DNA of 64,000 nucleotides from Cupriavidus pauculus (GCF_002858765.1 NZ_PJRP01000003.1:1-64000); one strand, 5' to 3'; counted from the first letter of the stretch, positions 16,241 through 25,687 are shown. Program-made: numbers and translations. The notes: a model not told the origin generated them from the sequence alone.

Positions 16241-18358
16241 ATGAAAAAAGTCGCTCACTATCGTGGGCCGGCATTGCTGCTGGCCGTCATATCGATGCTC
16301 GCCGCGTGCGGCGGAGGCGGTGACGGCAGCCCGCCGCCTCCGACCGTCGCGCCGTCGCTCTATGAGCCGCTGTACAGCGCCGACACGCCGGTCATGGAGC
16401 AGATCCAGTACCGGGAGGCCGACGGCACGCTGGTGACGATGATGGGCTCGCGCCCGACCGAACGCCACGCCCGCGAACGCGGCGAGGCCTGGGATGCCCC
16501 CGACGCGGGCCCGGGCCGCTACCTGACCTTTCCCACGTTCTATTTCCAGAACCGCACGTTCGGCCTGGAAATCCGCGACCACGTGCCCGCCGGCAAGCAG
16601 CTGATCGAGGTCTACCTGCGCGTGAACCAGGGCATCTTCGACGGCACCACGTTCAGCCTGTTCCGCAACGTGCTCGATCCGACCGTGCGCGACTATGGCT
16701 GGTCCCTGAACTACGGTTTCAACAACCCGAAGGAAGGTGGCCTGCCGATCTGCCGCGAGAACCAGCCGCGCGAAGACTGCATGATGACGTTCGACTCGAA
16801 CTGGCGCACCGACCCGCACAGCCCGCTGAAAATCGGCGACAAGGTTGAGCTGGCCCCGGCGCCGCGCCTGAAGCGCGACCCGGTGGCGGACGGCGGCGGC
16901 AGCCGTTACTACTCGTTCGAGCAGCTCTACGTGGTTGGCGTGGGCATGCGCCCCTGGTATGGCATCGCCCCGAACCTCGATTCGGAGCCGCTGCCGGACG
17001 ACGCCCTGCTGGGCGGCCAGGCCAGCCTCTCGTACAACTACTCGGAAGAGCCGATGCGCGTCTTCCAGCAGATGGCCAACAACATCGGCATCACGAACAC
17101 GCAGCGCTTCGTGGAGGGACGCCGCCTGTTCCACACGTCGTTCGCCGACGGCACGCACTCCGAGCACGACCGCGACAACCCCGTGTTCACGGCGCATATC
17201 GGACAGCTCGGCGCCCGCTACAACCAGCCGCGCTGTATCGAATGCCACACCAACAACGGCCGCAGCAAGCCGCTGGCGCTGGGCGCGAAGCTGGACACGA
17301 TGTCGTTCCTGACCGCCAACAGCGACGGCACCGGCCCCGATCCGGTCTACGGCCACAACGTGCAGCAGCACGCGCAGGATGCCAAGGCTGCCGCGTACGA
17401 CGTCACCGTGCAGTCGCTCGACACCACCGTACGCACGCTGCCCGATGGCGAGAAGGTGGAACTGGTCAAGCCCGTGTTCGCGTTCAAGGGCCCGGCCCCG
17501 GCACGCTTCTCGGCGCGCCAGGCCGCGCAGGTGATCGGCATGGGGCTGCTGGAAGCCATTCCCGAGACCACCATCCTGGGTCTGGCCGATCCGAACGATG
17601 CCGACGGCGACGGCGTCCGGGGCGTAGCCAACCTCGTGGTGGACCCGCAGACAGGCAAGACCCACGTAGGCCGCTTTGGCTGGAAGGCATCGAAGGGCAG
17701 CATCCGCCAGCAGGTAGCCGACGCGCTGATCAAGGACCTGGGTGTGACATCACCGATGTTCCCCGATTACGGCTGCCAGCGCGGCGCCGCGAACTGCCAC
17801 ACGGTCACCACGCCCACGTCGATCAGCGAGAACGAACTGCAGCGCATGACGCACTACCTGTCGCTGATCGCGGTGCCGGCACAGCGCAAGCTGCGCAGCG
17901 GCTTTCCTGACGGCATCCGCGTATCGCCCGAGCACGATGTGAACCCCGCACAAATCGCGCGGGGTAGCGACCTGTTCACTCAGGTGCGTTGCGTGGCCTG
18001 CCATACGCCGACCCTGAAAACCGGCAGCACCCACCCATTTGCCGAGCTTCGCGAGCAGACCATCCATCCGTACACCGATCTGCTGCTGCACGACATGGGG
18101 CCTGAACTGGCCGACTCGCTGCCTGAAGGGCGCGCGTATCCGGGCCAGTGGCGCACCGCGCCGTTGTGGGGCATCGGCTCGCTGCGCTTCGTGCAGGGTG
18201 GCGATACCAGCGTGCGCCTGCTGCACGATGGCCGCGCCCGCACCATCCCCGAAGCCGTGCTCTGGCATGGCGGCGAGGCCACCGACAGCCGCACGCGGTA
18301 CGAGGCGCTGCCGAAGGCCGACCGCGACGCGATCACGACGTTCCTGCAGTCGCTGTAA
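16241..18358 (+). CDS. Di-haem oxidoreductase (DHOR, former DUF1111) lipoprotein
   Basis: A 705-residue exported c-type cytochrome. The signal peptide ends in lipobox LAAC, followed by a Gly/Asp/Pro-rich linker. Two CxxCH haem-binding motifs are visible, CIECH (Cys332-His336) and CVACH (Cys584-His588). A CX6CH element (CQRGAANCH) lies between them. The C-terminal PGQWRTAPLWGIGSL and LLHDGRARTIPEAVLWHGGEA blocks are diagnostic of the DHOR / 'thiol oxidoreductase' family. About 300 N-terminal residues precede the first haem and are not recognised. Redox partner and substrate are unknown; a peroxidase-like role is inferred from MauG/CcpA relatives. Confidence 0.9.
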   Translation: MKKVAHYRGPALLLAVISMLAACGGGGDGSPPPPTVAPSLYEPLYSADTPVMEQIQYREADGTLVTMMGSRPTERHARERGEAWDAPDAGPGRYLTFPTFYFQNRTFGLEIRDHVPAGKQLIEVYLRVNQGIFDGTTFSLFRNVLDPTVRDYGWSLNYGFNNPKEGGLPICRENQPREDCMMTFDSNWRTDPHSPLKIGDKVELAPAPRLKRDPVADGGGSRYYSFEQLYVVGVGMRPWYGIAPNLDSEPLPDDALLGGQASLSYNYSEEPMRVFQQMANNIGITNTQRFVEGRRLFHTSFADGTHSEHDRDNPVFTAHIGQLGARYNQPRCIECHTNNGRSKPLALGAKLDTMSFLTANSDGTGPDPVYGHNVQQHAQDAKAAAYDVTVQSLDTTVRTLPDGEKVELVKPVFAFKGPAPARFSARQAAQVIGMGLLEAIPETTILGLADPNDADGDGVRGVANLVVDPQTGKTHVGRFGWKASKGSIRQQVADALIKDLGVTSPMFPDYGCQRGAANCHTVTTPTSISENELQRMTHYLSLIAVPAQRKLRSGFPDGIRVSPEHDVNPAQIARGSDLFTQVRCVACHTPTLKTGSTHPFAELREQTIHPYTDLLLHDMGPELADSLPEGRAYPGQWRTAPLWGIGSLRFVQGGDTSVRLLHDGRARTIPEAVLWHGGEATDSRTRYEALPKADRDAITTFLQSL

Positions 18359-18382
18359 GTCGCGGCGTCTATCGAGGATGAT

Positions 18383-18412
18383 GCTCCGCTCCCGCACGCC
18401 CGGGAGCGGAGC
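18383..18412. repeat. Perfect 12-bp inverted repeat between two lipoprotein genes
   Basis: Arms GCTCCGCTCCCG / CGGGAGCGGAGC with a 6-base loop, 24 bp after the di-haem gene stop. No T-run follows, so it is either a weak terminator or a processing/stability hairpin between the two genes. Confidence 0.75.
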
Positions 18413-18450
18413 CAACACGGAATCCGACTCCGCTTCACACGGACACTCAT

Positions 18451-19407
18451 ATGTTGATGCACACCTTCCGCAGCCGCGCCATCGCGCCGCTGCTCATGGC
18501 TTTCGCGCTTGCTGCCTGCGGTGGCGGCGACGGCGGCACCTCGACGTCCGGCTCCGGCAATAGCGGCGGCGGCCTGTCGCCAAGCACGCCCGCCGCACCG
18601 GCCACCCCGCCAGCCGCCACGCCCGGCGTGACCAAGAGCGCCAAACGCGGCATCGCGTTCGATCTGGCCAGCAAGGCCGATGTGGCCGCGCTGGCCCCCG
18701 GCGTGTCGTGGTGGTACAACTGGTCGCCCAAGCCCAGTCCGTCGGCGCCCACCGACACACGCGCGACGTACGGCATGGACTTCGTTCCCATGCTCTGGAA
18801 CGACTATGCGTTCGACGCCATCACCGTGGAGACCTGGCTGAAGGACCATCCGGAGGTCAAGTACCTGCTGCTGATGAACGAGCCGAACCTGACGGACCAG
18901 GCCAACCTGTCGCCCGCCGCAGCCGCCGCTGCCTGGCCGCAGTTCGAGGCCATCGCCGCCCGCACCGGGGTCAAGCTCGTGGGCCCGGCCATCACGTGGG
19001 GCACCATGCCGGGCTACAGCGATCCCGTGATCTGGCTTGATGCGTTCTACAACGCGTACCGCGCCGCCAACGGCAACCGCAATCCCCAGATCGACTACCT
19101 GGCCTTCCACTGGTATGACTATGGCCTGGGCGGTCAACTCGACCGGCTGGCCAAGTACGGCAAGCCGTTCTGGGTCACCGAGTTCGCCAACTGGCACAGC
19201 AACGCCGACGGCTCCCAGATCGATACGCTGGAGAAGCAGAAGACCCAGATGCGCGAAATGGTGGCCACCTGCGAGCAGCGCACCGATGTGTTCCGCTACG
19301 CGTGGTTCACGGGCCGATGGAGCCCCGACCCGCACTTCACCAGCCTGCTGGGCGCCGATGGCGCACTGTCGGAACTGGGGCGCTATTACCTGAGCCTGCC
19401 GTTCTGA
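18451..19407 (+). CDS. Putative GH128-like glycoside hydrolase lipoprotein
   Basis: A 318-residue lipoprotein (lipobox LAAC) with a long Gly/Ser/Pro/Ala linker to about residue 65, then an Asl1-like / GH128 (beta-1,3-glucanase type) catalytic domain. The two expected acids are visible: Glu144 in LLLMNEPNL (acid/base) and Glu244 in FWVTEFANW (nucleophile). WYNW near the start and DYLAFHWYDY are also typical. It would act at the outer membrane or cell surface on beta-glucan. It follows the di-haem lipoprotein on the same strand and shares its CGGG lipoprotein start. A second ATG two codons in (18457) is equally possible. Confidence 0.8.
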   Translation: MLMHTFRSRAIAPLLMAFALAACGGGDGGTSTSGSGNSGGGLSPSTPAAPATPPAATPGVTKSAKRGIAFDLASKADVAALAPGVSWWYNWSPKPSPSAPTDTRATYGMDFVPMLWNDYAFDAITVETWLKDHPEVKYLLLMNEPNLTDQANLSPAAAAAAWPQFEAIAARTGVKLVGPAITWGTMPGYSDPVIWLDAFYNAYRAANGNRNPQIDYLAFHWYDYGLGGQLDRLAKYGKPFWVTEFANWHSNADGSQIDTLEKQKTQMREMVATCEQRTDVFRYAWFTGRWSPDPHFTSLLGADGALSELGRYYLSLPF

Positions 19408-19527
19408 CGACACGCCACGGCGCGGCCGTTCCAATTCACGGAACATCCATGCGTATCGCCGCTCCTCGCCCAGAATCGATGACGGGCCGCAACGACGGCC
19501 TGATCGACGATAAGCGAGGAGACAACG

Positions 19528-20538
19528 ATGACGATATCCATGCAAGGTGCGCTTGCCCGCGCACGGCGTGGCGCGCGCGGCCTGCTATGCCTGCTGACCG
19601 GCTTGGCAATCGGCATGGCTGCCACGGTGGCACACGCCGAATACCCGGACCGCCCAATCAAGCTGGTGGTGGGCTTTCCGCCGGGTGGCGGCGGCGACCT
19701 CTACGGCCGGCTGATCGCCGACCAGCTGTCGCGCAAGCTCGGCCAGCCCGTGGTGGTGGAAAACAAGGGCGGCGCGGGGGGCATGATGGCCGCCGAGCAG
19801 GTCGCGCGCAGCAAGCCTGACGGCTACACGCTGCTGATGGGCATGAGCAGCAACATGTCGCTGGCAGCGGCGATACGCGGCAAGGAACTGCCCTACCGCG
19901 TGCCGGAAGACTTCGTCGCCATCGGCATGCTGGTGCAGGCGCCGCACGGGCTATTCGCCTCGTCCGACCGCTACACGACGGCCAAGGCGGCACTGGCCGA
20001 CGCCAAGGTGCGGCAACTCAGCTACGGCTCCTCGGGGCCGGGTAGCGTCGGCTACGTGACGATGGAAATGGTCAAGGCCAAGGCCGGCGTCGAGATCTCT
20101 CCCATCCCGTATCGCGGCTCGGGTCCGGCCATTACGGACCTGCTGGGCGGTCACACCGATCTGTTCTTTGCCACGGCGCCGCCGATCATGGGCCAGGTCA
20201 AGGGTGGCAAGCTCAAGCTGCTGGCCCTGACCGGCGAGCAGCGCACGCCAGCCTTCCCCGACATCCCAACGTTTCGTGAACTCGGCATCGACGTCACGGT
20301 GACGCAGTGGTACGGCCTGGTGGCGCCGGCCGGTACGCCCGATGCCATCGTGCAGCGCCTGTCGCGAGCGGTATCCGAAGGACTGGCCAACGCCGAAGTC
20401 CGCCGCGTGGTGCGCCAGGATGGCGCCCGCGAAGTCGACATGCCGACGGACAAGTTCCGCCAATACATCGTCGACGACATTGGCCGTTATCGCGCCGGCA
20501 TCAGCGACAAGCTGCTGAAGACGATGGAGGTCAAATGA
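19528..20538 (+). CDS. Bug-family tripartite tricarboxylate transporter substrate-binding protein
   Basis: A 336-residue periplasmic receptor with a Sec signal peptide (cleavage near HAEYPDRP, residue about 33). Family hallmarks are PIKLVVGFPPGGGGDLYGRL, QPVVVENKGGAGG, KPDGYTLLMG and FPDIPTFRELG. Bug proteins bind carboxylates or aromatic acids, often without a dedicated TctAB permease nearby, as here. Its stop overlaps the ATG of the MmgE/PrpD gene (ATGA), so ligand and enzyme substrate may be related. Confidence 0.92.
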   Translation: MTISMQGALARARRGARGLLCLLTGLAIGMAATVAHAEYPDRPIKLVVGFPPGGGGDLYGRLIADQLSRKLGQPVVVENKGGAGGMMAAEQVARSKPDGYTLLMGMSSNMSLAAAIRGKELPYRVPEDFVAIGMLVQAPHGLFASSDRYTTAKAALADAKVRQLSYGSSGPGSVGYVTMEMVKAKAGVEISPIPYRGSGPAITDLLGGHTDLFFATAPPIMGQVKGGKLKLLALTGEQRTPAFPDIPTFRELGIDVTVTQWYGLVAPAGTPDAIVQRLSRAVSEGLANAEVRRVVRQDGAREVDMPTDKFRQYIVDDIGRYRAGISDKLLKTMEVK

Positions 20539-21950
20539 GCACCGATACCAACGCCAGCACACGCAGCACACGCAGCACACGCAGCCCAGGCAGCGCACGC
20601 GCCGCCCCCGTCCTGCCGCACCGGCTCACGCTTGAACTGGCGGCCCACAGCCTGGCCATCGCGCATGGCGACACCCTGCCCGCCTCCGTGTCCCGCATTG
20701 CCCGGCACAGCCTGCTCGACTGGTTTGCGGTCGCCTGCGCGGCGTGGCAAGAGCCGCCGGTGCAGATCCTGCTGGCCGACATCCGTGACGAAGGTGCCAC
20801 GCCGCGCGCCACCCTGCTCGACGGCTCTCGCGCCAGTGCGGTGCAGGCGGCGCTGGTCAACGGCACGGCCTCGCACGTGCTCGATTTCGATGACGCGCAC
20901 CTGCAATCGCGCGTGCACCCTTCCGTGCCGCTATGGCCAGCCATCCTGGCGCAGGCCGAAGCGGGCCGGCACGGCGGTGCCGCGGCGCTGGCCGCCTTTG
21001 CCGCCGGGGTCGAACTGCAGAGCCGGGTGGCGTCGTTGATGGGCGAGGACCATTACCGGCTTGGCTGGCACAACACGGCCACGCTCGGCACACTGGGCGC
21101 CACCACGGCGGTGGCGGCGCTGCTTGGGCTCGACACCGAACGCACCGCGCATGCACTGGGCATCGCCTGCACGCAGGCCGGCGGCCTGCGTGCGCTGTTC
21201 GGCACCATGGGCAAGCCGCTGCATGCGGGACACGCCGCAGCCATAGGCCTGCGGGCCGCCCGACTGGCGGCGCGCGGCTTCACGGCGGTGACGGACATCC
21301 TGGAGCGCGAGCAGGGCTTCGCCGCCCTGTACGCGGGCCAGTGGGACGCCGACCGCGTCTGGCAAGATGCGGCGACGCCACGCGTCCACGGCATCGTCTA
21401 CAAGTACCACGCGTCGTGCTACGGCACGCAGGCGCCCATCGACGCCTGCCTGCAACTACGCCAGGCGCACGCATTTCAGCCTGGCGATATCGAAATGGTC
21501 GACGTGGCGATCGAGCCGCAATACCTTGACGTCTGCTGCATCGCCAATCCCTGCACGCCCTCCGAAGCGAAGTTCAGCATTGCCCATATGGCCGCGCTGG
21601 CGCTGTCCGGCCGCAGCACCGTGGCGGCCGGGAGCTTTGCCGATGCACGCGACGATCCGGCCATCTCAGCGCTGCGCGCGCGCATCCGCGTACAGGGCGA
21701 CGCAGCCATGCCGCGTGCCAATGCCCGCGCCACCGTGACCCTGACCGATGGCTGCACGCATGTCAGTCACTGCGACGCCAGCCGCCCCGAGACCGATCTC
21801 GACCGGCAGGAAGCGCGCATCGCCAGCAAGGCGCGCGCACTGCTTGCGCCGGTGCTTGGCGAGGCGCGCGCCGAAGCGCTGATCGCCACCGCGCTGGCAT
21901 GCGAGGGTCTGGACGATGTGGCAGCCTGCTTCGCACCACTACGCCGCTAG
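20535..21950 (+). CDS. MmgE/PrpD family protein
   Basis: A 471-residue member of the family that includes 2-methylcitrate dehydratase PrpD and cis-aconitate decarboxylase. Typical blocks are RHSLLDWFAVACAA, NGTASHVLDFDD, HPSVPLWPAILA, GTMGKPLHAGHAAAIGL and KYHASCYGTQAPIDA. The N-terminus has a Thr/Arg/Ser low-complexity stretch (TRSTRSTRSPGS). It is coupled to the Bug receptor by a 4-bp overlap. There is no PrpB/C/D operon here, so the substrate is more likely a di- or tricarboxylic acid delivered by that receptor than methylcitrate. Confidence 0.85.
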   Translation: MSTDTNASTRSTRSTRSPGSARAAPVLPHRLTLELAAHSLAIAHGDTLPASVSRIARHSLLDWFAVACAAWQEPPVQILLADIRDEGATPRATLLDGSRASAVQAALVNGTASHVLDFDDAHLQSRVHPSVPLWPAILAQAEAGRHGGAAALAAFAAGVELQSRVASLMGEDHYRLGWHNTATLGTLGATTAVAALLGLDTERTAHALGIACTQAGGLRALFGTMGKPLHAGHAAAIGLRAARLAARGFTAVTDILEREQGFAALYAGQWDADRVWQDAATPRVHGIVYKYHASCYGTQAPIDACLQLRQAHAFQPGDIEMVDVAIEPQYLDVCCIANPCTPSEAKFSIAHMAALALSGRSTVAAGSFADARDDPAISALRARIRVQGDAAMPRANARATVTLTDGCTHVSHCDASRPETDLDRQEARIASKARALLAPVLGEARAEALIATALACEGLDDVAACFAPLRR

Positions 21951-21976
21951 CTTCCACCTACCTTACCCAGAAAGAA

Positions 21977-22012
21977 AAAGCGGGCGCCGGGAATTTCCCC
22001 TGCGCCCGCTTT
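21977..22012. terminator. Bidirectional terminator between convergent operons
   Basis: Arms AAAGCGGGCGC / GCGCCCGCTTT flank a short loop. A-rich sequence lies on the left and TTTCCTTTCTT on the right. It lies between the plus-strand MmgE/PrpD gene and the minus-strand lyase and can serve both. Confidence 0.85.
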
Positions 22013-22054
22013 CCTTTCTTCTTGCCGGAGGCTGCCGCGCGCGGCAGCCTGCTC

Positions 22055-23404
22055 TCACTCCGTCACGTTCCCCACCACGCGGTCCACGAACACGCCGGCC
22101 ATGCCGGTGTAGCCGTGTGGATCGAGCATGCGATCGATCGCCTGGGCGTCGATGCCTGCCGCCACCTTCGGATTGGCCAGCAGCGCCTCGCGGAAGTCGC
22201 CGCCGCGCTCGAACACGTCCATGCAGACCTCATAGACGATCTCGTGCGCTTCCTGCCGCCCGAGCCGGTCGCTCAATCCCATCATGACGGCTTCCGACAT
22301 CAGCAGTCCGCGCTGGATGAACAGGTTCTTCTCCATGTTCGCGGGACGCACGGTCAGGTTGGCGCAAACATAGCTCATCTTCATCGCCGCCGCGTCACAC
22401 ATGCAGCACAGGCGCGAGATGAATTCGCGTTCGGTCTGCAGCACGATCTTGTCGCGTTCGTGCTCCGCCATGATCGATTCCAGCGCCATCGGCGCGGTGT
22501 TGCGCACCAGGCGGGCCAGTGCCACCACGGTCTCGCAGGTGGGCGGATTGCGCTTGTGCGGCATCGTGCTGCTGCCGACCTTGCCCATCGCGAACGGCTC
22601 TTCCAGCTCGGCCGTCTCCGTTTTCTGCAGGCTGTAGACCTCATGGGCGATCTTGCCGATGGTGCCGGTACAGATCGCGAGCACGCAGGCCAGTTCTGCA
22701 ATGCTATCGCGCGAGACGTGCCAGTGGATGCGCGGGCAGCCCAGCCCCAGTTCCTCGAACAGCGCCTCCTGCACCGCGAGGCCCTTGTCGCCCAGCGCTG
22801 CCAGCGTGCCGACCGCCCCAGAGAACTGGCCCACCAGCACGCGCTGCTTCATGGCGTCGAAGCGTTCGCGGTTGCGGCGCATCTCCTCCACCCATACGGC
22901 CACCTTGAAGCCGAAGGTAATCGGCAGCGCCTGCTGGCCGTGGCTGCGCGCCACCATCGTCAGGTCACGATGCTTCGCCGCCAGCGTCACCAGGTGCGAC
23001 TCCAGCTCCGCATAGCGCTTGCCGATCACGTCCAGCGCGTCGCGCACCTGGAGCATCGTGCCGGTATCGATGATGTCCTGCGTCGTGGCACCCCAGTGGA
23101 TGTACTCGGCCGCATCGCCGCTGCAAACCTTCTTCATGGCACGCAGCAGTGGCACGATCGGATGGCTGGTGCGATCCATCTCGCGCTTCAGGTCGGCCAG
23201 GTCGATCAGCTCCGCGCGGGCCTTGGCGCAGATCTCGTCGGCCGCGTGCTGCGGAATGATGCCCAGGCGCGCCTGCACCCGGGCCAGGGCGGCTTCCACG
23301 TCGAGCCACCGCTGCACGGTCTGCTCGTCGCTGAAGATCTCGCGCATCTGTGCGGTGCTGAACTGGTCGCGGAACAGGGCGCTGTCGATCACATACGCTG
23401 CCAT
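22055..23404 (-). CDS. Fumarase-superfamily lyase (adenylosuccinate lyase / PcaB-like)
   Basis: A 449-residue enzyme of the aspartase/fumarase superfamily, which releases fumarate-type products by beta-elimination. The superfamily signature is present as GSSTMPHKRNPPTCE (about residues 275-290), with the catalytic Ser of the mobile loop, and ATTQDIIDTG supplies an upstream conserved His/Thr region. The C-terminal ADSL_C domain follows. A purine-biosynthetic role is unlikely because it is the last gene of a catabolic operon with CMD, Bug, crotonase, thiol dioxygenase and CoA-transferase genes. Cycloisomerase or C-N / C-S lyase activity on a substituted succinate is possible (inference). Confidence 0.85.
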   Translation of the reverse strand: MAAYVIDSALFRDQFSTAQMREIFSDEQTVQRWLDVEAALARVQARLGIIPQHAADEICAKARAELIDLADLKREMDRTSHPIVPLLRAMKKVCSGDAAEYIHWGATTQDIIDTGTMLQVRDALDVIGKRYAELESHLVTLAAKHRDLTMVARSHGQQALPITFGFKVAVWVEEMRRNRERFDAMKQRVLVGQFSGAVGTLAALGDKGLAVQEALFEELGLGCPRIHWHVSRDSIAELACVLAICTGTIGKIAHEVYSLQKTETAELEEPFAMGKVGSSTMPHKRNPPTCETVVALARLVRNTAPMALESIMAEHERDKIVLQTEREFISRLCCMCDAAAMKMSYVCANLTVRPANMEKNLFIQRGLLMSEAVMMGLSDRLGRQEAHEIVYEVCMDVFERGGDFREALLANPKVAAGIDAQAIDRMLDPHGYTGMAGVFVDRVVGNVTE

Positions 23405-23460
23405 GCTTGTCTCCTCCTATTCGCTATCGAATGCTGATGTCTACGGGTGCGTTCCCGGTG

Positions 23461-23814
23461 TCAAGCCGCTTCCCGCATCTGGGTGACGGCCTCCATCGCG
23501 CGCAGCGAATAGACGTAGGCAGCGCCAGCATTCAGCGCAATCGCGGTGCCCAGTGCATCGCTGACCTCGGCCTCGGTGGCACCGGCCTTGACCGCAGCCG
23601 CCGCATGCGACGAGATGCAGCCGTCACAGCGCGTGGTTACCGCCACGGCCAGCGCGATCAGTTCGCGCGTCTTGGCATCGAGCGCGCCGTTCGACCCCTG
23701 CGCCGCCGCCAGGTTGCGATAGGCTTCCAGCATCTTCGGGTTGGTATTGCCCAGGCGGTTGTACGAACGCTTGAGCGTATTCAGCAGATCTGACCAGTTC
23801 ATGAACATGGACAT
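23461..23814 (-). CDS. Carboxymuconolactone decarboxylase / AhpD-like protein
   Basis: A 117-residue all-helical CMD-domain protein. The AhpD-type redox motif is modified: TTRCDGCISSHAAAAVKAGAT carries the CxxC pair and downstream His of alkylhydroperoxidase-like members. The start at 23814 follows GGGAGAACC; the frame is open 16 codons further up without a better start. It lies between the lyase and the Bug receptor in the same operon. A thiol-based peroxidase or disulfide role would suit an operon that handles thiols (inference). Confidence 0.85.
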   Translation of the reverse strand: MSMFMNWSDLLNTLKRSYNRLGNTNPKMLEAYRNLAAAQGSNGALDAKTRELIALAVAVTTRCDGCISSHAAAAVKAGATEAEVSDALGTAIALNAGAAYVYSLRAMEAVTQMREAA

Positions 23815-23874
23815 GCGGGTTCTCCCAGTTGGAAAGTTTGCAGGTAAAAAGAAGGGATTCAAGGCAATGCAGGG

Positions 23875-24867
23875 TCATTCGACCTTGACGTTGCCGGCCT
23901 TCACGACCTCGCGCCAGCGCGCGATGTCGTCGGCCAGGAAGCGCTTGAAGTAATCGGGCGACTCGACCATGGTCTCGGCGCCCTCGGTCTGCATGCGCTC
24001 GCGGAACGACGGGTCGGCCACGGCCTTGTTGATGGCCGCGTTGAGCCGGTTGACGATGGCCGCAGGCGTACCGGCCGGGGCGAGGACGCCGTACCACGCC
24101 GCCATCGTCATATGCGGCATGCCGGCCTCGGTCATCGTCGGCACATCGGGCATCAGCGGCGAACGTTTCGCACTGGTGATCGCCAGCACACGCAGCCTGT
24201 TGTTCGACTTCACCGCCATCACCGAGGGGATGTTGATGAACGTGTATTGCACCTCGCCGCTCAGGATGGCGACGATGGACGGCGCCGAGCCCTTGTACGG
24301 CACATGGCTGGCCTTGATGCCGGTTTCCTGCCGGAACAGTTCGCCGCCCAGGTGCTGCGAGCTGCCGGCGCCCGACGAGGAGAAATTCACGCCGGCCGCG
24401 CCCTGCTTCTTCGCGTAGGTCACGAAGTCGGCCACGGTGTTCACGTTCAGCGCCGCGGGCACCACCATCAGGTTCGGGCTCTGGCCAAACACCGCCACGG
24501 GGGCGAAGCTCTTGACCGGGTCGTAGTCGAGCTTGCCGTACAGGCTGATGTTCACGGCCAGTGCATTGGAGCTCAGCAGCAGCGTGTAGCCGTCGGCAGC
24601 AGACCGCGCCACGTAGCTGGCCGCGATGTTCTGGCCGGCGCCCGGCTTGTTGTCGACCACCACAGGCTGGCCCAGCTCCGCACCGATACGCTGGCCGATC
24701 AGGCGCGCCATGATGTCGGTGCCGCCGCCGGGCGCATAGCCCACCACAAGGTGGATCGGTTTGGACGGGTAAGGCCCTTCGCCTTGTGCCAGGGCACCCC
24801 CGGCGTGGATGCCGGCCAGCGCGATGATGGCTGCCGCCGCTATCCGGTGCTTGATGATGTGTTGCAT
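23875..24867 (-). CDS. Bug-family tripartite tricarboxylate transporter substrate-binding protein
   Basis: A 330-residue periplasmic receptor. The signal peptide ends at GGALAQ (about residue 28). Hallmarks are PIHLVVGYAPGGGTDIMARL, QPVVVDNKPGAGQNIAA and MPDVPTMTEAGMP. The start at 24867 is preceded by AGGAGGAGACACG on its strand. It lies inside the six-gene catabolic operon and probably captures the operon's substrate or a related acid. Confidence 0.92.
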   Translation of the reverse strand: MQHIIKHRIAAAAIIALAGIHAGGALAQGEGPYPSKPIHLVVGYAPGGGTDIMARLIGQRIGAELGQPVVVDNKPGAGQNIAASYVARSAADGYTLLLSSNALAVNISLYGKLDYDPVKSFAPVAVFGQSPNLMVVPAALNVNTVADFVTYAKKQGAAGVNFSSSGAGSSQHLGGELFRQETGIKASHVPYKGSAPSIVAILSGEVQYTFINIPSVMAVKSNNRLRVLAITSAKRSPLMPDVPTMTEAGMPHMTMAAWYGVLAPAGTPAAIVNRLNAAINKAVADPSFRERMQTEGAETMVESPDYFKRFLADDIARWREVVKAGNVKVE

Positions 24868-24952
24868 CGTGTCTCCTCCTTTCGGTGCCGCATGCGGATC
24901 TGGCGTCCGTTGGCTGGCATGAAAATCCGCAGGTGTTTGCGGCCGGCGCCGG

Positions 24953-25687
24953 TCAGGCTGTCTTGCGCGCCTGGGCCTGCCTGGCCACGTAGTCCGCCAC
25001 ACGTTGCCGCAGGCCGGCGGCAGCCGCCGACCGCACCAGTGCGGCCAGATCGCGCGCATCGTCGAGTTCGGCATTGCCATCGATGGCGCGGTCCAGCAGC
25101 GTTTCGGCGCCGCTTCGCCCCGCATCGCGCAGGATCGGGCCGGCCGATTCCACGCACTCGGTTGCCAGCCCCGCGGCCAGCGCCTCGGCCTCGTGAATCG
25201 TGCCGCCGCTTGTGATCCATTCGCGCGCCCGCTGGGTCCCCACGCAGGCGGCCAGGCGGCGGCTGCCGAGCACCAGCCCGAAGCCGCGCGCACCGGGAAA
25301 GGCGAACGTGGCGCCGGCCACTGCCACGCGCTGCGTACACGCCGCGAACAGGTCCGCGCCGGCACCCATCACGCGGCCCTGCGCCACCGCCACGGTGTGG
25401 AACGGGGCGCGCGCCACGCGCTGCAGCATCAGTTCGATGCGCGTGAAGCGTGCCAGCAGGCTGTCGTCGGTCTCCTCATCCAGGCCCGACAGGTCGAAGC
25501 CCGTGCAGAAATGGCGGCCCGCACCGTCGAGCACCACCATCGCGGCCCCGCGCCGGGCGCAGTCCTCGAACGCGGCATCGAGCGCGTCCACCAGTTCACG
25601 CGACAGTGCGTTGCCCTGCGCCGGACGATTCAGGGTCAGGCGGCAGGTGTCGCCGTCCCAGTGCTGCAGCAATGGCGATGCATTCAT
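24953..25687 (-). CDS. Enoyl-CoA hydratase/isomerase (crotonase) family protein
   Basis: A 244-residue crotonase-fold protein. CoA and oxyanion-hole blocks are present (GRHFCTGFDLSGL; VMGAGADLFAACTQRVAV). The usual FxxPE segment reads FAFPGARGFGLVLG, so the first catalytic Glu of true hydratases (position of Glu144 in rat enzyme) appears to be replaced by Gly. It may therefore be an isomerase, hydrolase, desulfinase-like or other acyl-CoA-modifying member. Its ATG overlaps the upstream dioxygenase stop (ATGA). Confidence 0.85.
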   Translation of the reverse strand: MNASPLLQHWDGDTCRLTLNRPAQGNALSRELVDALDAAFEDCARRGAAMVVLDGAGRHFCTGFDLSGLDEETDDSLLARFTRIELMLQRVARAPFHTVAVAQGRVMGAGADLFAACTQRVAVAGATFAFPGARGFGLVLGSRRLAACVGTQRAREWITSGGTIHEAEALAAGLATECVESAGPILRDAGRSGAETLLDRAIDGNAELDDARDLAALVRSAAAAGLRQRVADYVARQAQARKTA

